A stretch of 64,000 nucleotides of DNA from Candidozyma auris (Eukaryota > Ascomycota > Pichiomycetes > Serinales > Metschnikowiaceae), in the NCBI RefSeq assembly GCF_003013715.1, contig NC_072814.1, positions 744,001 through 808,000 on the forward strand, written 5' to 3'. Each line of letters starts with the position of its first letter. The stretch's first letter is position 1. The notes under the pieces are model-generated. The model searched no databases and had not been told where the DNA came from. It was given only the letters and a program-made list of their open reading frames with translations. This document shows, piece after piece, positions 10,759 to 20,412 of the stretch. The position numbers and the translations under genes are program-made.

Positions 10759-11537
10759 TGTGTCAAGGAGATGATGAATTGAGCGGGCTATATTGAAATC
10801 ATCAAGCAGGTGGGTTGAACGTTGGATATAGATCGTAAAAAGAACTTGGACTAAAAGTTTCTGCTATGGATGCTGCTCAGGAAATATAGTTCAGAAAGAA
10901 CTGGAGATGGCGAAAATTCTATGGTGATGATGGTAGGCAGAAACCAAGAAAAACGAGAGCGTCAGTGGTTGTGCGCACAGTGCGAATCTAACGGCCTGGA
11001 CGGTCCACCAAGACTATCGAAGGTTGGATAAATATGCGAAAAACCTAATAATCGAAAAAGCTTGGTGAGTCTAATATGATCTCTAGAAGTTGCAGACACC
11101 AATTAGATTTCCCTTGTTAACAAAAATTCGGTCTCTCAGAATCCAATCCTCGCAAGCTCAGGACAGATGTGGGCGGTTGTTCGCTTAGACAAGGAGAAAG
11201 GCTAGATCCACAAAAAGAAAAAAGCCGAAAAAAAAAAAAAGTGTAGGTTTCAACAATGTATATGTATCAAGGAAATGAAAATGCAAAAAATTGGGGTTAC
11301 CAAGGGGGGTCCCTTGAACTTATACTTTGTGGAAAAACCTGCTTGCGGCGCACCCGCCTCCGCTACGGTCTGTCTTTTTGCCGCAATTACAGCTTCCATG
11401 CGCTGCGTGTTTGCAATATAGTGAGCGCTCCACGCTGGTGGCACTTTCTCTTCGCGAAAGTGGCACACCTATTGCTTGGAACGCCAAAATGGGCGGAAAA
11501 TTGCAGCAGTGCAGCACAAAAAAGTCTCCCCAGACCG

Positions 11538-12225
11538 CACGTGTGCACCCTTTAAGGTGCCCACGTTGATGCCTGGTCACACAAACACAAATCTTGAAAG
11601 CACAATAAAAAAATTAAGAAAATAAAAAGTGAAATTGAAACTGAGAATTTAAAACAGCAAGCTTATCAAAAAAGATCTGGGAGGTCAGACCTCTTTTGTT
11701 AGGCTGGACTTGGTATGGCGAGTCTCCCACGTGTAGCCATAGGAACATTAGTTAATCCGATGCTGGAAAAACTCCGCCAAAAGCTCACTGATACCACCTC
11801 CCTTTTAGCACCTTCCGCAGCTCCTATAGCAAAACCCTGTCTAAGATAATGAACTTCCAAATTCCGTGGTATCCCGAAGGAAAATTTAGTGTTTGAGCTT
11901 TGTGAAGCACGAAGATTCGTTATTGCGCAGAAATGATTTCGCCTCCTGTCACCGAATCTCTCACTGCGCAGCCTCCCCATGTGCATCCGGCAATGTAGTA
12001 AATAGGAGGGTGTCTCACGGCGTTTATGGCAAGGTAGCGACCTTATCGGCATGCAGCGATCACCTTATCGAATAAATTGACCCCGGGGTTTAATTAACAT
12101 ATATGTGGCATCTGCATTATGGTGGTTCTGTAAAGGAGGTTTCACCTTATCAATGTGGAGGTGAAATGTTCCCCCCACTTCACATTGTTCTTGCGTCTTC
12201 CTGATCGGTTATCAGGGCACACGTG
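11538..12225. promoter_or_regulatory. Three CACGTG E-boxes (Pho4/Cbf1-type) upstream of the Pho85-type cyclin
   Basis: Perfect CACGTG hexamers at 11538-11543, 11728-11733 and 12220-12225, about 780, 970 and 1460 bp upstream of the cyclin ATG. Pho4 and Cbf1 bind this core in yeasts. By base composition fewer than one copy would be expected in this interval. Confidence 0.45.
12140..12187 (+). other. Two overlapping, mutually exclusive hairpins
   Basis: Hairpin A pairs TTTCACCT (12140-12147) with AGGTGAAA (12159-12166), perfect over 8 bp. Hairpin B pairs CAATGTGGAG (12151-12160) with CTTCACATTG (12178-12187), 10 bp with one G-U pair if transcribed, around a loop containing six C. They share 12151-12166, so only one can form at a time. 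No transcript is known from the sequence alone. Confidence 0.5.
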
Positions 12226-12721
12226 TACTCTCACAAATAAACTTTGCCATTCCTTGTTCGTTACAGATTAATTATAGCAGACCTTTGTATACCCCTGCTT
12301 CTTATTTGATTGTAGCATCAAAAAATACTTTGAATTCACCACAGCGAGCTTTGTTGTCCAAGCGAGGGAAAGTTCATTTGCTTTGAATCATTTATTACTC
12401 ACTGCAGGGTCAACTCTTGTGTGGTGGAACATACGCCTATCCAAATTTTCTAAATTGGTAATCGTAACAAGCTCGACGTCACGACCATCGTGGTTCCAGA
12501 ATCGTCAATATTCCCCTGCTATATGCCAATGGAGAGACGATCTACTATTTTGTGGCCAAAACTTCTCTCCGATCCTGTAATTGAGCAAAATTTCAGTTGC
12601 GTTAGCGGAATGTAGACGAGTTCCAGTACATTCAGTTCAGCAGCAAGTTGCTCATACACGCAAATAGCCAATTCATTAGGGTCTGCTCAATGACTTTGCG
12701 TATGGCCTCGTCCGTATTACT

Positions 12722-13492
12722 CTAATGACTGAATTCCTGCTTGACTTGCGTTAGGCCAGCATGGGGGACTTTAATCAACGAATCAGACTCAACGGTCTCA
12801 CCCACTGCAAGCTCTTTGTAAAGTCGCCTATATAGATTTGAGCTGCGTGGATAGATTCTTCGGATTTTTGGTAGCCTTCCTGGAGCATACATTCGTAAAC
12901 GATCGCTCACAGATGGGCCACTTGAGAATGACATGAGATCACTTTGCTTTTTACGTGTTGACCTTGTCTTGCTGAGACCAACTCTTCTTTTGGATGGCGT
13001 TGGGGCAATTGAAGATGAGACCTTTGGTTCAGTGGTAAGTGCTCTTAATTCCTCAGGCATGGGCACAGAGCCCTCCAAAAAACTTCCTGTAAACCTGACA
13101 TCTTCTAGCTTCACTGGAGTTTCGCTTTTGACAAATGCTGCGTTGGTTGAAGCCTCGTTGGAGTCCCTATTCCTCGTAGAGGCCTTCTTGAAGATCTTCG
13201 AAACGTCGCGTACAGAACAACCCAAATACTCTTGAAACGACACAACTAACTTTCCACTTGGCAATGTATATCCTGTTCCTTCCTCAAAAGCACCTGTCTC
13301 CAAGGGCAGCTTCTTGGTTGAAGGATAGAAATCAGAGGCCACTAAAAACTGTTCTTCGGAGTAGACCTCTATCTTACTATTGAGTTCATAGAAACGGAGC
13401 CTCCCATCGGTCCACCTTTTATCTTTTTGAGTGATCCTGTTTGAGTACAAAATAGCATAGTCATGAACTACCGACATCCCAGGCAGTTCCAT
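12722..13492 (-). CDS. MTE1: MTE1-like protein with DUF2439 (ZGRF1/Dbl2 N-terminal) domain
   Basis: A 256-residue protein. Residues about 8-95 match the DUF2439 domain (YSNRITQKDKRWTDGRLRFY, then a conserved LxxxxFYPS-like stretch) found in yeast Mte1, fission yeast Dbl2 and the start of animal ZGRF1. In S. cerevisiae Mte1 binds the DNA helicase Mph1 and works in telomere maintenance, D-loop handling and crossover control. The rest is basic and Ser-rich, and probably disordered with DNA-binding potential. Length agrees with S. cerevisiae Mte1 (about 270 residues). It lies 117 bp downstream of MRPL7 on the same strand. Family assignment rests on the N-terminal domain only. Confidence 0.75.
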   Translation of the reverse strand: MELPGMSVVHDYAILYSNRITQKDKRWTDGRLRFYELNSKIEVYSEEQFLVASDFYPSTKKLPLETGAFEEGTGYTLPSGKLVVSFQEYLGCSVRDVSKIFKKASTRNRDSNEASTNAAFVKSETPVKLEDVRFTGSFLEGSVPMPEELRALTTEPKVSSSIAPTPSKRRVGLSKTRSTRKKQSDLMSFSSGPSVSDRLRMYAPGRLPKIRRIYPRSSNLYRRLYKELAVGETVESDSLIKVPHAGLTQVKQEFSH

Positions 13493-13609
13493 GATGTCTT
13501 CAGTATGAATGCGTTAATGATCTATTTTGATTCCCCGGATCTGCGAGGACTACATTTGAGCGCGTATGGCATCGCAGTATATCTATCCGTAGTATACATC
13601 TATTTACAG

Positions 13610-14491
13610 TTACTTATTTTCTTTGGCCTTTGGATCGTAAAAAGGAAGCCCAAAGGAACTTAACAATGCTTTTGCTGCTTCATCTGTTCTGGCAGTAGTT
13701 TTGAACGTCACATGGAACCCAAATGTCTTGGGGTACAAGTCCTGAAAGTGCTCAATTTCAGGGAAGAACTTGACATCAGCAGCCTCCAACCCGAGAGAAA
13801 TGTTACCATTTCTATCACCTGAGGTCTCCTTGATCCCTTTAAAAGTTCTGATTCTAGGTAAAACCAATTCGGTCAAAGTTGTCAAGAAACGGGACATCTC
13901 CTGACCAGTGAGCATCACTTTGGCACCACACTTCTTTCCCCTTCTGAGCTTCCAGGCCTGGTAGTTGACTTTGTTCTTAAGCTGCTTGGGCTTGATATTA
14001 GTGAGCTGCGCAAGTTGTAATCTAGCTGCAATGTTCCATAGAGGCTCTTGCACAATCTCCTTGGAATACAAAGAAATAGCGATTCCTGTGAGCTGAGGCA
14101 CGTTCTCAGGCCCAATGGGGTGGATATCTCTTTGTGGTCTGTTGACATGTCTGGCCTTCCTGAGGTGACGGTAGAGGGCATAGGGCGAGTCTGGCTCCCA
14201 CCTTCTACGTTTCTGTCCCTCGATGGTCTGAGCATCGTGTTCATATAGGGCAAGCAACAAATCGCTCTGAAGAGTGTTTTGGTAATGCTCCTTCACTCTG
14301 TCCTGCTCAAATTCGGTAGGTTTGAAACCTAGAGACCTGATGTCGTCCTTGGGAATCAATACTTCTTCGTACCGGGGACTCAACGCAGCCTTGTTCACTT
14401 TCACAAGGTGATGCACTGGTTCCACCAGGGAGTAGCCTGCTCTTAGAAGAGAGCTGGATGTGGAGAACGTACGAATCCACGGCTTAATCAT
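13610..14491 (-). CDS. MRPL7: Mitochondrial large-subunit ribosomal protein uL5m
   Basis: A 293-residue protein with an Arg/Ser-rich, acid-poor N-terminus (WIRTFSTSSSLLRAGYS) typical of a mitochondrial presequence. The conserved uL5 core follows: an LTNIKPKQLKNKVNYQAWKLR-like region, CGAKVMLTGQEMSRFLTTL, PRIRTFKGI, and near the end the uL5 motif FPEIEHFQDLYPKTFGFHVT. uL5 contacts 5S rRNA in bacteria; in mitochondria it sits in the central protuberance of the 54S subunit. Length matches yeast Mrpl7. It diverges from GLE1 over 351 bp. Confidence 0.93.
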   Translation of the reverse strand: MIKPWIRTFSTSSSLLRAGYSLVEPVHHLVKVNKAALSPRYEEVLIPKDDIRSLGFKPTEFEQDRVKEHYQNTLQSDLLLALYEHDAQTIEGQKRRRWEPDSPYALYRHLRKARHVNRPQRDIHPIGPENVPQLTGIAISLYSKEIVQEPLWNIAARLQLAQLTNIKPKQLKNKVNYQAWKLRRGKKCGAKVMLTGQEMSRFLTTLTELVLPRIRTFKGIKETSGDRNGNISLGLEAADVKFFPEIEHFQDLYPKTFGFHVTFKTTARTDEAAKALLSSFGLPFYDPKAKENK

Positions 14492-14842
14492 GGTTTTCGT
14501 ATGATGTAGCGGACACTAGCCTTAGTGTTAGGATTGAAAATTTTTGAGAGTGCGAGATAAATGCACTCCATAGTTAAGAGGATATAGGTTTAGTGGCATG
14601 AGACAGAACAATGGAAGAAGGAAATATGTGAAAAGAAGACAAAAAAAAATTATATATACAGAGAAAAAACCTGGGTCTTTAATTCGCCATAAGTTAAATT
14701 CTTTTTCATCTCCAATTCGGTCAACTGATCAAATAAAGGGCCGTCGCAGATATTGCATCCGTACCTCTTCACTGGCACTCCAAAGAGATAGTTTTTGATA
14801 CTTTAGACCCTAGGAAAGCTACGAGGCCATCCTTTTACCCTC
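14492..14842. other. Intergenic: shared divergent promoter of MRPL7 and GLE1
   Basis: A 351-bp AT-rich interval with an A-run and TATATATA near 14640-14660. I see no further gene or strong motif in it. Confidence 0.5.
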
Positions 14843-16246
14843 ATGAGGTTTGGACTACCCACAGAGACCGAAACGGTTATTGCAAGGCGTCCTGTGGCCT
14901 ACAAAGTTCAATCTGCTCAGCGTAATGACACAAATAAGACTATCGAGTACCTGATCACAGAGGCACTATCTCAATTGGAGCTTCAAACAGTGACAAGAAA
15001 GGAAGAAAATGAAAAGAAGCGAATAGGTATGCTTCAAAATAGTTTTGAAGAGTTTAACTACCAGACAAACCAGCTTATAGATGCCCTTAATGAGAACTTC
15101 AAGGTGACCCAGGCAACCCAATCATCCGTGATCGATACAATCGTCGCAGAAGAGAAAGAAAGGAAGCGAAAAGAGGAAGAAATGAGGCTCAAGGAGGAGC
15201 AGGAACGAAGAGAGGAGGAACGACGCAAGCAGATTGCTGAACAAAAACGTAAAGAAGAAGATGAGAGGAAGAGGCTTGAACAAAAGAAGAAGGAGGAAGA
15301 GTTGGCACTCAAGAAGAAGGAGGAAGAACGGAGGGCAAGGCTACGAGATGCAGAAGAAAAGAAACGTACAATGGGCCTTACGGATTTTAAAAAGTTAGAG
15401 AGGGAGGTGATGAAATGGAGGTCGCATATCGCCGACATCAAGGAAAACGTGGTTGCTCGTATTCATCAAAATCCACAAGTCAAACGCGAGATGGGTGCAT
15501 CGCGAAGGAACATTACGAAGCGTTTTGGACAGCTCTCCAATTCCCTTCAGCAATGCCGCGTGGTTGCTCAAGATGTTGTACAGTTAATCCGGCTGGTCCA
15601 GGGTGACGAACTCCGCTATAAATATCTTCTTAATGCTGTTTCCAAGGCAATCATCTCACAGGCTGAAACTGAGGTCACAGTGAAAGCTACAGCGGCGCAG
15701 CCATTGGCAGTTCTAGTGTTTCATCTACTCAATACTTTCAAAGAGCTCGATTTCTTCCTTACCGCACGGTTTGTCAAGAAATGCTGCTTCGTTCTTGGCT
15801 ACTCTTGCTCGATTGATACAGAAGAGGGCCGCTTGAGAATGGGTTGGAAACGTATCGAAAACAAATGGGAAGACGAAGTGAAGTATGAAGAGAGAATCGG
15901 TGGTATAATTTCTTTGTGGGCTGCCATCTCACTTCATTTCAGGAAAGATGAGTTTGATCTTTTCAACATAGGGGCTCAGTGGAGATTCCTCGCCAGAATA
16001 CTCAATACGGACTTTTCCTTAATCACCAACGTCCATTACCTCGTGGTGAGCAACTGGTGGGAGGTTGCAGCGGACCAATTTTACAGAGAATACGGGAAAC
16101 AAGCACGCAAACTTTTTATTCTTTTGGATAGGGTATGGACACCAAAAGGAATATCCAAAGCATTTCCTGCTGCTACCAGATTGCAGCTCCTTGTGGAAGA
16201 CCTCAATAATGGCAATTTCAATACTATTAGCCCAATGGAACGATAA
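14843..16246 (+). CDS. GLE1: mRNA export factor Gle1
   Basis: A 467-residue protein. The N-terminal 85 residues are followed by a very long Glu/Lys/Arg coiled coil (about 95-180). The C-terminal Gle1 domain (about 185-467) has conserved segments VMKWRSHIADIKENVV, ITKRFGQLSNS, HLLNTFKELDFFLTARFVKKCC and GRLRMGWKR. In yeast, Gle1 with inositol hexakisphosphate activates the DEAD-box ATPase Dbp5 at the cytoplasmic face of the nuclear pore to release mRNA. It also acts in translation. Yeast Gle1 is about 540 residues, so this one has a shorter N-terminal region. The stop codon is 50 bp from that of convergent PDS5. Confidence 0.92.
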   Translation: MRFGLPTETETVIARRPVAYKVQSAQRNDTNKTIEYLITEALSQLELQTVTRKEENEKKRIGMLQNSFEEFNYQTNQLIDALNENFKVTQATQSSVIDTIVAEEKERKRKEEEMRLKEEQERREEERRKQIAEQKRKEEDERKRLEQKKKEEELALKKKEEERRARLRDAEEKKRTMGLTDFKKLEREVMKWRSHIADIKENVVARIHQNPQVKREMGASRRNITKRFGQLSNSLQQCRVVAQDVVQLIRLVQGDELRYKYLLNAVSKAIISQAETEVTVKATAAQPLAVLVFHLLNTFKELDFFLTARFVKKCCFVLGYSCSIDTEEGRLRMGWKRIENKWEDEVKYEERIGGIISLWAAISLHFRKDEFDLFNIGAQWRFLARILNTDFSLITNVHYLVVSNWWEVAADQFYREYGKQARKLFILLDRVWTPKGISKAFPAATRLQLLVEDLNNGNFNTISPMER

Positions 16247-16296
16247 ATAACGTTTTAGTAATTGTAGAAGTGAAGCAAAAGATCATATTCGTCACC

Positions 16297-19200
16297 TTAT
16301 TCTTCGCCAGCACTAAGCAGCTCATAACTGTCGCCACCATCATCTCCGGAATCGTCACTAAAGTCATATCTAACAGCTTTCCTTGCTCTTGAGCTTCTTC
16401 TTAACTGCTTTTTGGAAGTGAGATTACCGTTTGCTTCCTTAACAATTCTAACTTTTGACTTTGACTTCTTTGCTTTAACTGTGGCCTTGCGCTTTCTTGT
16501 GGGAGTTGGGAAACTAGCACTGGATGGTGGTATACTAAGACGAGCGGAAGTTTTCTTTAATGCTCTTCTTAGCTCAAGTTGTATATCGTCAGAAATATAT
16601 TGCCTTCCAATGATTTTCAGAGCCTCTTCGAAGTTCTCCATTGGTGAGAATATATCTGTGGGAAGTTTCAACTTTCCAGGCCAGGTCTGTAAGGTATATT
16701 TCATCTGATCGGCGTGTTCCTTGATGAGAAGCTGGCACAACTCCGCAACTCTGTATAGGTTCACAGCTTCCAGTGGAGTGTTTGCATCTTCGTATGAAGA
16801 CGACGAAATCGTGGCGTCTCTGTATTGTTTCACACGACTGGCAATGTAATATAAAAAGGAAATATTTTCATCTTTGGATATTGCAGTAAGATACATCATG
16901 ATAAATTTCAGAGCAAACTCAAGACCACGAAGTATGCCAGTAAAGTCTGCGGTTTCATCCTCGGTAGAAATGTGATCAAGAAAACGCTCGTTATGGGCGA
17001 TACCATGAATAAGTCTCGCGAGGGCACGCTCAAATGTCATGTCTTTCTTGCCCTCTAACCTCTGGTATGTCGACTTAATCCATGTGCTTGCGGACTGCTG
17101 TAGGCTCGAGTCGGGCTCGTGTCCCATAAAAAAAACGAGGTATGCAAACTTTTCGGGGATTTTTGCTCTTGACAAATAAGATTGCAATTTTTTCATGAAG
17201 GTTTCTCTAACCACTTTTGATTGGTCATACATCAACCGACCAATTTTTCCCATTATGTCATGATTTAAAAGCGGGTGTAGTATCGATACTTGCCCAAGCT
17301 TTAGTATAGCGAGCCCAGCAGCTAAACGTAAATGCTGCTGATATAATACTGGTGTTGGAATCAGATCACTTGTCTGCTTGACAATCTCGCCACCTCTTGC
17401 AACAATAAGTGCAAGCAATTTGATAGGCTTTTCAAATTGCTTTATTAAACCTGGATCACTTGCAATATCTTCACTGAGACACAAGGAGCGAATTCTGTTG
17501 ACGATATATCTTATCGCAAGTAGTTTCTCAAGAAGTTGTTGATAGGCCCTGTGATTGATTTCTAATTCTTTCTTTTCAATCCAAAGCACTTTGAGCGAAC
17601 TGTTCTCCTTATGTCGGTTCTTTTTGAGTATCTGTTCAGTGATTAAAGAGTTGATTTTTGAAACATGCTGCTCTACAAGAATAGGGTGAATAAGACACAC
17701 CTCGGCAATTGAGGAAAGCTTTGTCAGCAATCCCCGGTCCTCTGGATCCAATGGTACTGAAGATGAGACGATATCAGCCAAAAAGCTCTCCTTGTGATGA
17801 TGACAGCCCAACAATTTGACAGCGTATTTGGCTTGAACCGGTGAGCCCTCCTTGGCTAATCGAAGTAATCTGTCAGTGAATATTAAGCTGTCTGGAAACA
17901 AGCTAGGTGATTTTTTGATTGAGTAGTACATCGAGCGAAGAAGCGTTTCAACGCCGTTTTTGGGATGGTAAAAGTCATCATTCATGAGCATATCTGCCAT
18001 AATTTCAATATGGTCATCGAAAGCCTGTGGATTGACTTGGGCAAAAGTTTCAAGCAACTCATTTGAAATTTCTGAGAAGTCATTGTCAGAGTTCTTTGCA
18101 ATCGAGATCAATTCTGCAATGTTGGTCCTATTGAAGAATATAGGGGAAGCTCGGTAAAGTAATATCTTAATGGTTGAAATCATCTCTGCTGATGTCACCA
18201 ATGATTTGACTGATTTTGTCTTGAAAGATTTTTGATTACTTAAATTCAAGATAAATTCCTTTATCGAATTCTTGACCGTTTTGTAATCCAGACGAGGTGA
18301 GATGCAATTCTTCAATAATGTTGCATGACGACCATTATTAAGCATGAAAAGTGTTTCCAAGCATGCGTGGGCATTGAAGTTTTGAGGAATATGGGAAGCG
18401 AACCACGAGATTATTATTTCAACTTTCTTTAACGAGTCATCTTTAGAGGGCTTGTTTCCCTTGGCACTGTCGATATTCTCTTTGTCGCCCTCGTCGAACC
18501 CAGAGGAGTGATACTGTTGAGATAGCTCAACGAATTTAGATAATGCATGAGCGTATCTTTGTTGACGCAAGATTATTGCAGTGAACGCCTCCTTGCTTTT
18601 TTGATCGAGCACCGAGTAGAACTGGCACACACGAAGTACGCGCTTGCTTGCATCATTTTGAAACGGAAGAGCATTTTCGAATAATTCCACATCTACCGTA
18701 GTTGTGATGGACGGAAGATTTATATAGTTGAGCTGGAGAAATTGGTTCGGAAACTCTCGCAAGATCATCTCCTCCACCTTTCTTGACTCTGAGAGTTGAA
18801 GGTTTCCAAAGTCAGCAACTTCGTTCTCCTGCTTCATGTGAATATAGTTATCATAAACATAGCACAAGGCCCTGATCACTTTGTTCCTTGAGTTCTCATC
18901 ACGCTCACGACAAAGTGAGAACAATGTGCGGAGGACTTCTTCATCAAGAAGCTTACTGGTGAAAGTTAAGAAGGGCAATAATTCTATGGCAGTGCATGCC
19001 GCCGATCTTACCTTCTCACTAGAATCGACAAGACTCTTTTTTATGTGGATGCGTAATTCGTTTGACATCTCTGAGGTGATCGAAGGAGAATTCAATATGC
19101 CTGGAATCAGGCTGATCCATGTCAGACGAACGCTGGGAGAAACATCAGATGCTTTTTTGAGCCAGCCTAGCCAAGCATCCTTGTGGGTGCTCACAAAGTG

Positions 19201-20196
19201 AACAACATTACTGTCGATGCTGACATGGGTTGTGTCCTCTTGAGAAGTGGCAAGGATTTGACCTATTGTCTTGGTAGCCATCACCCTCACTTTCTCGGAG
19301 TCAGACGTAAGTTCGTCACCTATTAAGCCGATGATTGAACCTAACATTTCAGGAACATGTCTCCATATTTGAATAGACCAAGTGTGAATCGTTTCCAACG
19401 TCTTGAAGGACGCGTTCGTGAAGGATGTGGATCCTCCACTAGATTTGGCACTCTCATCCAACATTTCAGAGAACAATTGAGCCACTTGTCGTGACATCTT
19501 ATCAATATTTGCTTCGCATATAGCTTTGGAAAACGTGTATCCAGGATGAGAGATATTCGAGGATTCACCAGTAAGAGAAGTGCCTGTAAAAGTGAGACTT
19601 TTGAAAATTGTGGAGACAACCTTCTTAGGTATCGACTCTGCTTCTGAGATCACAGCTGCTAGCATATCAGCGGCCAACAGCTCCAACTTGTGCGGGAACC
19701 CTTTTGCAGCCAAATCGTACATTCTTTCAAACAAGAGGGTTATAAGATCACCTGCCTCAGGTAAGTCTACCACCAAAATGATGGATCTGACTTCGACCAA
19801 GCGCGTTAAAAGGTAAGAGTGTCGTGCATGGTATGAATCATTTATATCCCGAGCATTGCCTAGCTGGTCGAAGAATGCCCTAAAAATCTTTGAGAGCTCT
19901 TCCTCAGAGTAAGGAGCCTCGGGGGCGTATATCCTGAGAATATCCGAAATACAGCAACATGTGTGGGCCTTGATTGCCTCGTTTTGGTGATTCAAAAGCT
20001 TAGTATTAGCCAAGTCCCTGGCTACAGAGGCGTATTTCTTTGGATCCACGCTCCCTTGGTCCAAGCATGATAGATGTTCAGCCAAGGCCGCAAGCCGGTT
20101 GACAAGCTCTTTTGTTGGGATCGGGTTGGAAACCGTTGATACGATGGGTTTCAGCAAGGGATCGGAGCTCGCCCGTTTCAGGTTTCGAGTCACCAT
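16297..20196 (-). CDS. PDS5: Cohesin-associated protein Pds5
   Basis: A 1299-residue protein made of HEAT-type helical repeats through most of its length, ending in a basic then acidic tail (about 1220-1299, with KRKATVKAKKSKSK and a terminal DDSGDDGGDSYE). The N-terminal region with SVDPKKYASVARDLAN, LLNHQNEAIKAHTCCCISDILRIYAPEAPYS and FERMYDLAAKG matches Pds5 closely. Pds5 binds Scc1/kleisin on cohesin, maintains sister cohesion through G2 and, with Wapl, also helps release it. Length matches yeast Pds5 (1277). An MCB box lies 48 bp upstream of the ATG, fitting G1/S expression. Confidence 0.94.
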   Translation of the reverse strand: MVTRNLKRASSDPLLKPIVSTVSNPIPTKELVNRLAALAEHLSCLDQGSVDPKKYASVARDLANTKLLNHQNEAIKAHTCCCISDILRIYAPEAPYSEEELSKIFRAFFDQLGNARDINDSYHARHSYLLTRLVEVRSIILVVDLPEAGDLITLLFERMYDLAAKGFPHKLELLAADMLAAVISEAESIPKKVVSTIFKSLTFTGTSLTGESSNISHPGYTFSKAICEANIDKMSRQVAQLFSEMLDESAKSSGGSTSFTNASFKTLETIHTWSIQIWRHVPEMLGSIIGLIGDELTSDSEKVRVMATKTIGQILATSQEDTTHVSIDSNVVHFVSTHKDAWLGWLKKASDVSPSVRLTWISLIPGILNSPSITSEMSNELRIHIKKSLVDSSEKVRSAACTAIELLPFLTFTSKLLDEEVLRTLFSLCRERDENSRNKVIRALCYVYDNYIHMKQENEVADFGNLQLSESRKVEEMILREFPNQFLQLNYINLPSITTTVDVELFENALPFQNDASKRVLRVCQFYSVLDQKSKEAFTAIILRQQRYAHALSKFVELSQQYHSSGFDEGDKENIDSAKGNKPSKDDSLKKVEIIISWFASHIPQNFNAHACLETLFMLNNGRHATLLKNCISPRLDYKTVKNSIKEFILNLSNQKSFKTKSVKSLVTSAEMISTIKILLYRASPIFFNRTNIAELISIAKNSDNDFSEISNELLETFAQVNPQAFDDHIEIMADMLMNDDFYHPKNGVETLLRSMYYSIKKSPSLFPDSLIFTDRLLRLAKEGSPVQAKYAVKLLGCHHHKESFLADIVSSSVPLDPEDRGLLTKLSSIAEVCLIHPILVEQHVSKINSLITEQILKKNRHKENSSLKVLWIEKKELEINHRAYQQLLEKLLAIRYIVNRIRSLCLSEDIASDPGLIKQFEKPIKLLALIVARGGEIVKQTSDLIPTPVLYQQHLRLAAGLAILKLGQVSILHPLLNHDIMGKIGRLMYDQSKVVRETFMKKLQSYLSRAKIPEKFAYLVFFMGHEPDSSLQQSASTWIKSTYQRLEGKKDMTFERALARLIHGIAHNERFLDHISTEDETADFTGILRGLEFALKFIMMYLTAISKDENISFLYYIASRVKQYRDATISSSSYEDANTPLEAVNLYRVAELCQLLIKEHADQMKYTLQTWPGKLKLPTDIFSPMENFEEALKIIGRQYISDDIQLELRRALKKTSARLSIPPSSASFPTPTRKRKATVKAKKSKSKVRIVKEANGNLTSKKQLRRSSRARKAVRYDFSDDSGDDGGDSYELLSAGEE

Positions 20197-20243
20197 TGGC
20201 AGTTGTTGTAGATCAGTTACTTGAGATATGTAAACTGAGTGCG

Positions 20244-20249
20244 ACGCGT
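20244..20249. promoter_or_regulatory. MCB element (ACGCGT) at the PDS5 promoter
   Basis: ACGCGT 48 bp before the PDS5 ATG. In budding yeasts MBF (Swi6-Mbp1-type) binds ACGCGT and drives S-phase genes including cohesin factors, so position and target agree. The hexamer is the only copy I noticed in an intergenic region of the window. Confidence 0.6.
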
Positions 20250-20412
20250 AAACAGTGGACTATGCGCGCAGAGAGAAAGGTACTCGAGCCTCATGTAGCG
20301 CAACTAATTAGTATTGTTTACGAGCAAAGTGGTAGCAATATCAAGAGATCAAAGAAATCGCAATTGGTGGTGAAAATTTTTTGATCCAGTTGGCTGAGTC
20401 TCAACAGAGAAC

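Larger units (their letters stand above)
10759..12721. other. Long intergenic region upstream of the cyclin gene
   Basis: Nearly 2 kb, all of it upstream of the cyclin and downstream of the MTE1-like gene. It contains three CACGTG boxes (11538, 11728, 12220), a CGCGAAA box (11453-11459), a cluster of CTTATC (GATAAG) sites at 12040-12151 and a pair of competing hairpins at 12140-12187. The segment 11310-11580 is locally more GC-rich and open in several frames on both strands, with no domain in any. A 117-codon minus-strand frame (11699-12052) also looks random. No tRNA, snRNA or transposon was recognised. A non-coding transcript is possible but unproven. Confidence 0.6.

Noticed and set aside
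11684..11697. 14-base sequence GTCAGACCTCTTTT also present at 31702-31715
   Set aside because: No similarity in the flanks, and one or more 14-mer matches are expected by chance in 64 kb.
11699..12052. 117-codon minus-strand ORF in the cyclin upstream region
   Set aside because: It has an ATG but an Arg/Ser-rich random-looking composition, no domain, and overlaps other open frames.
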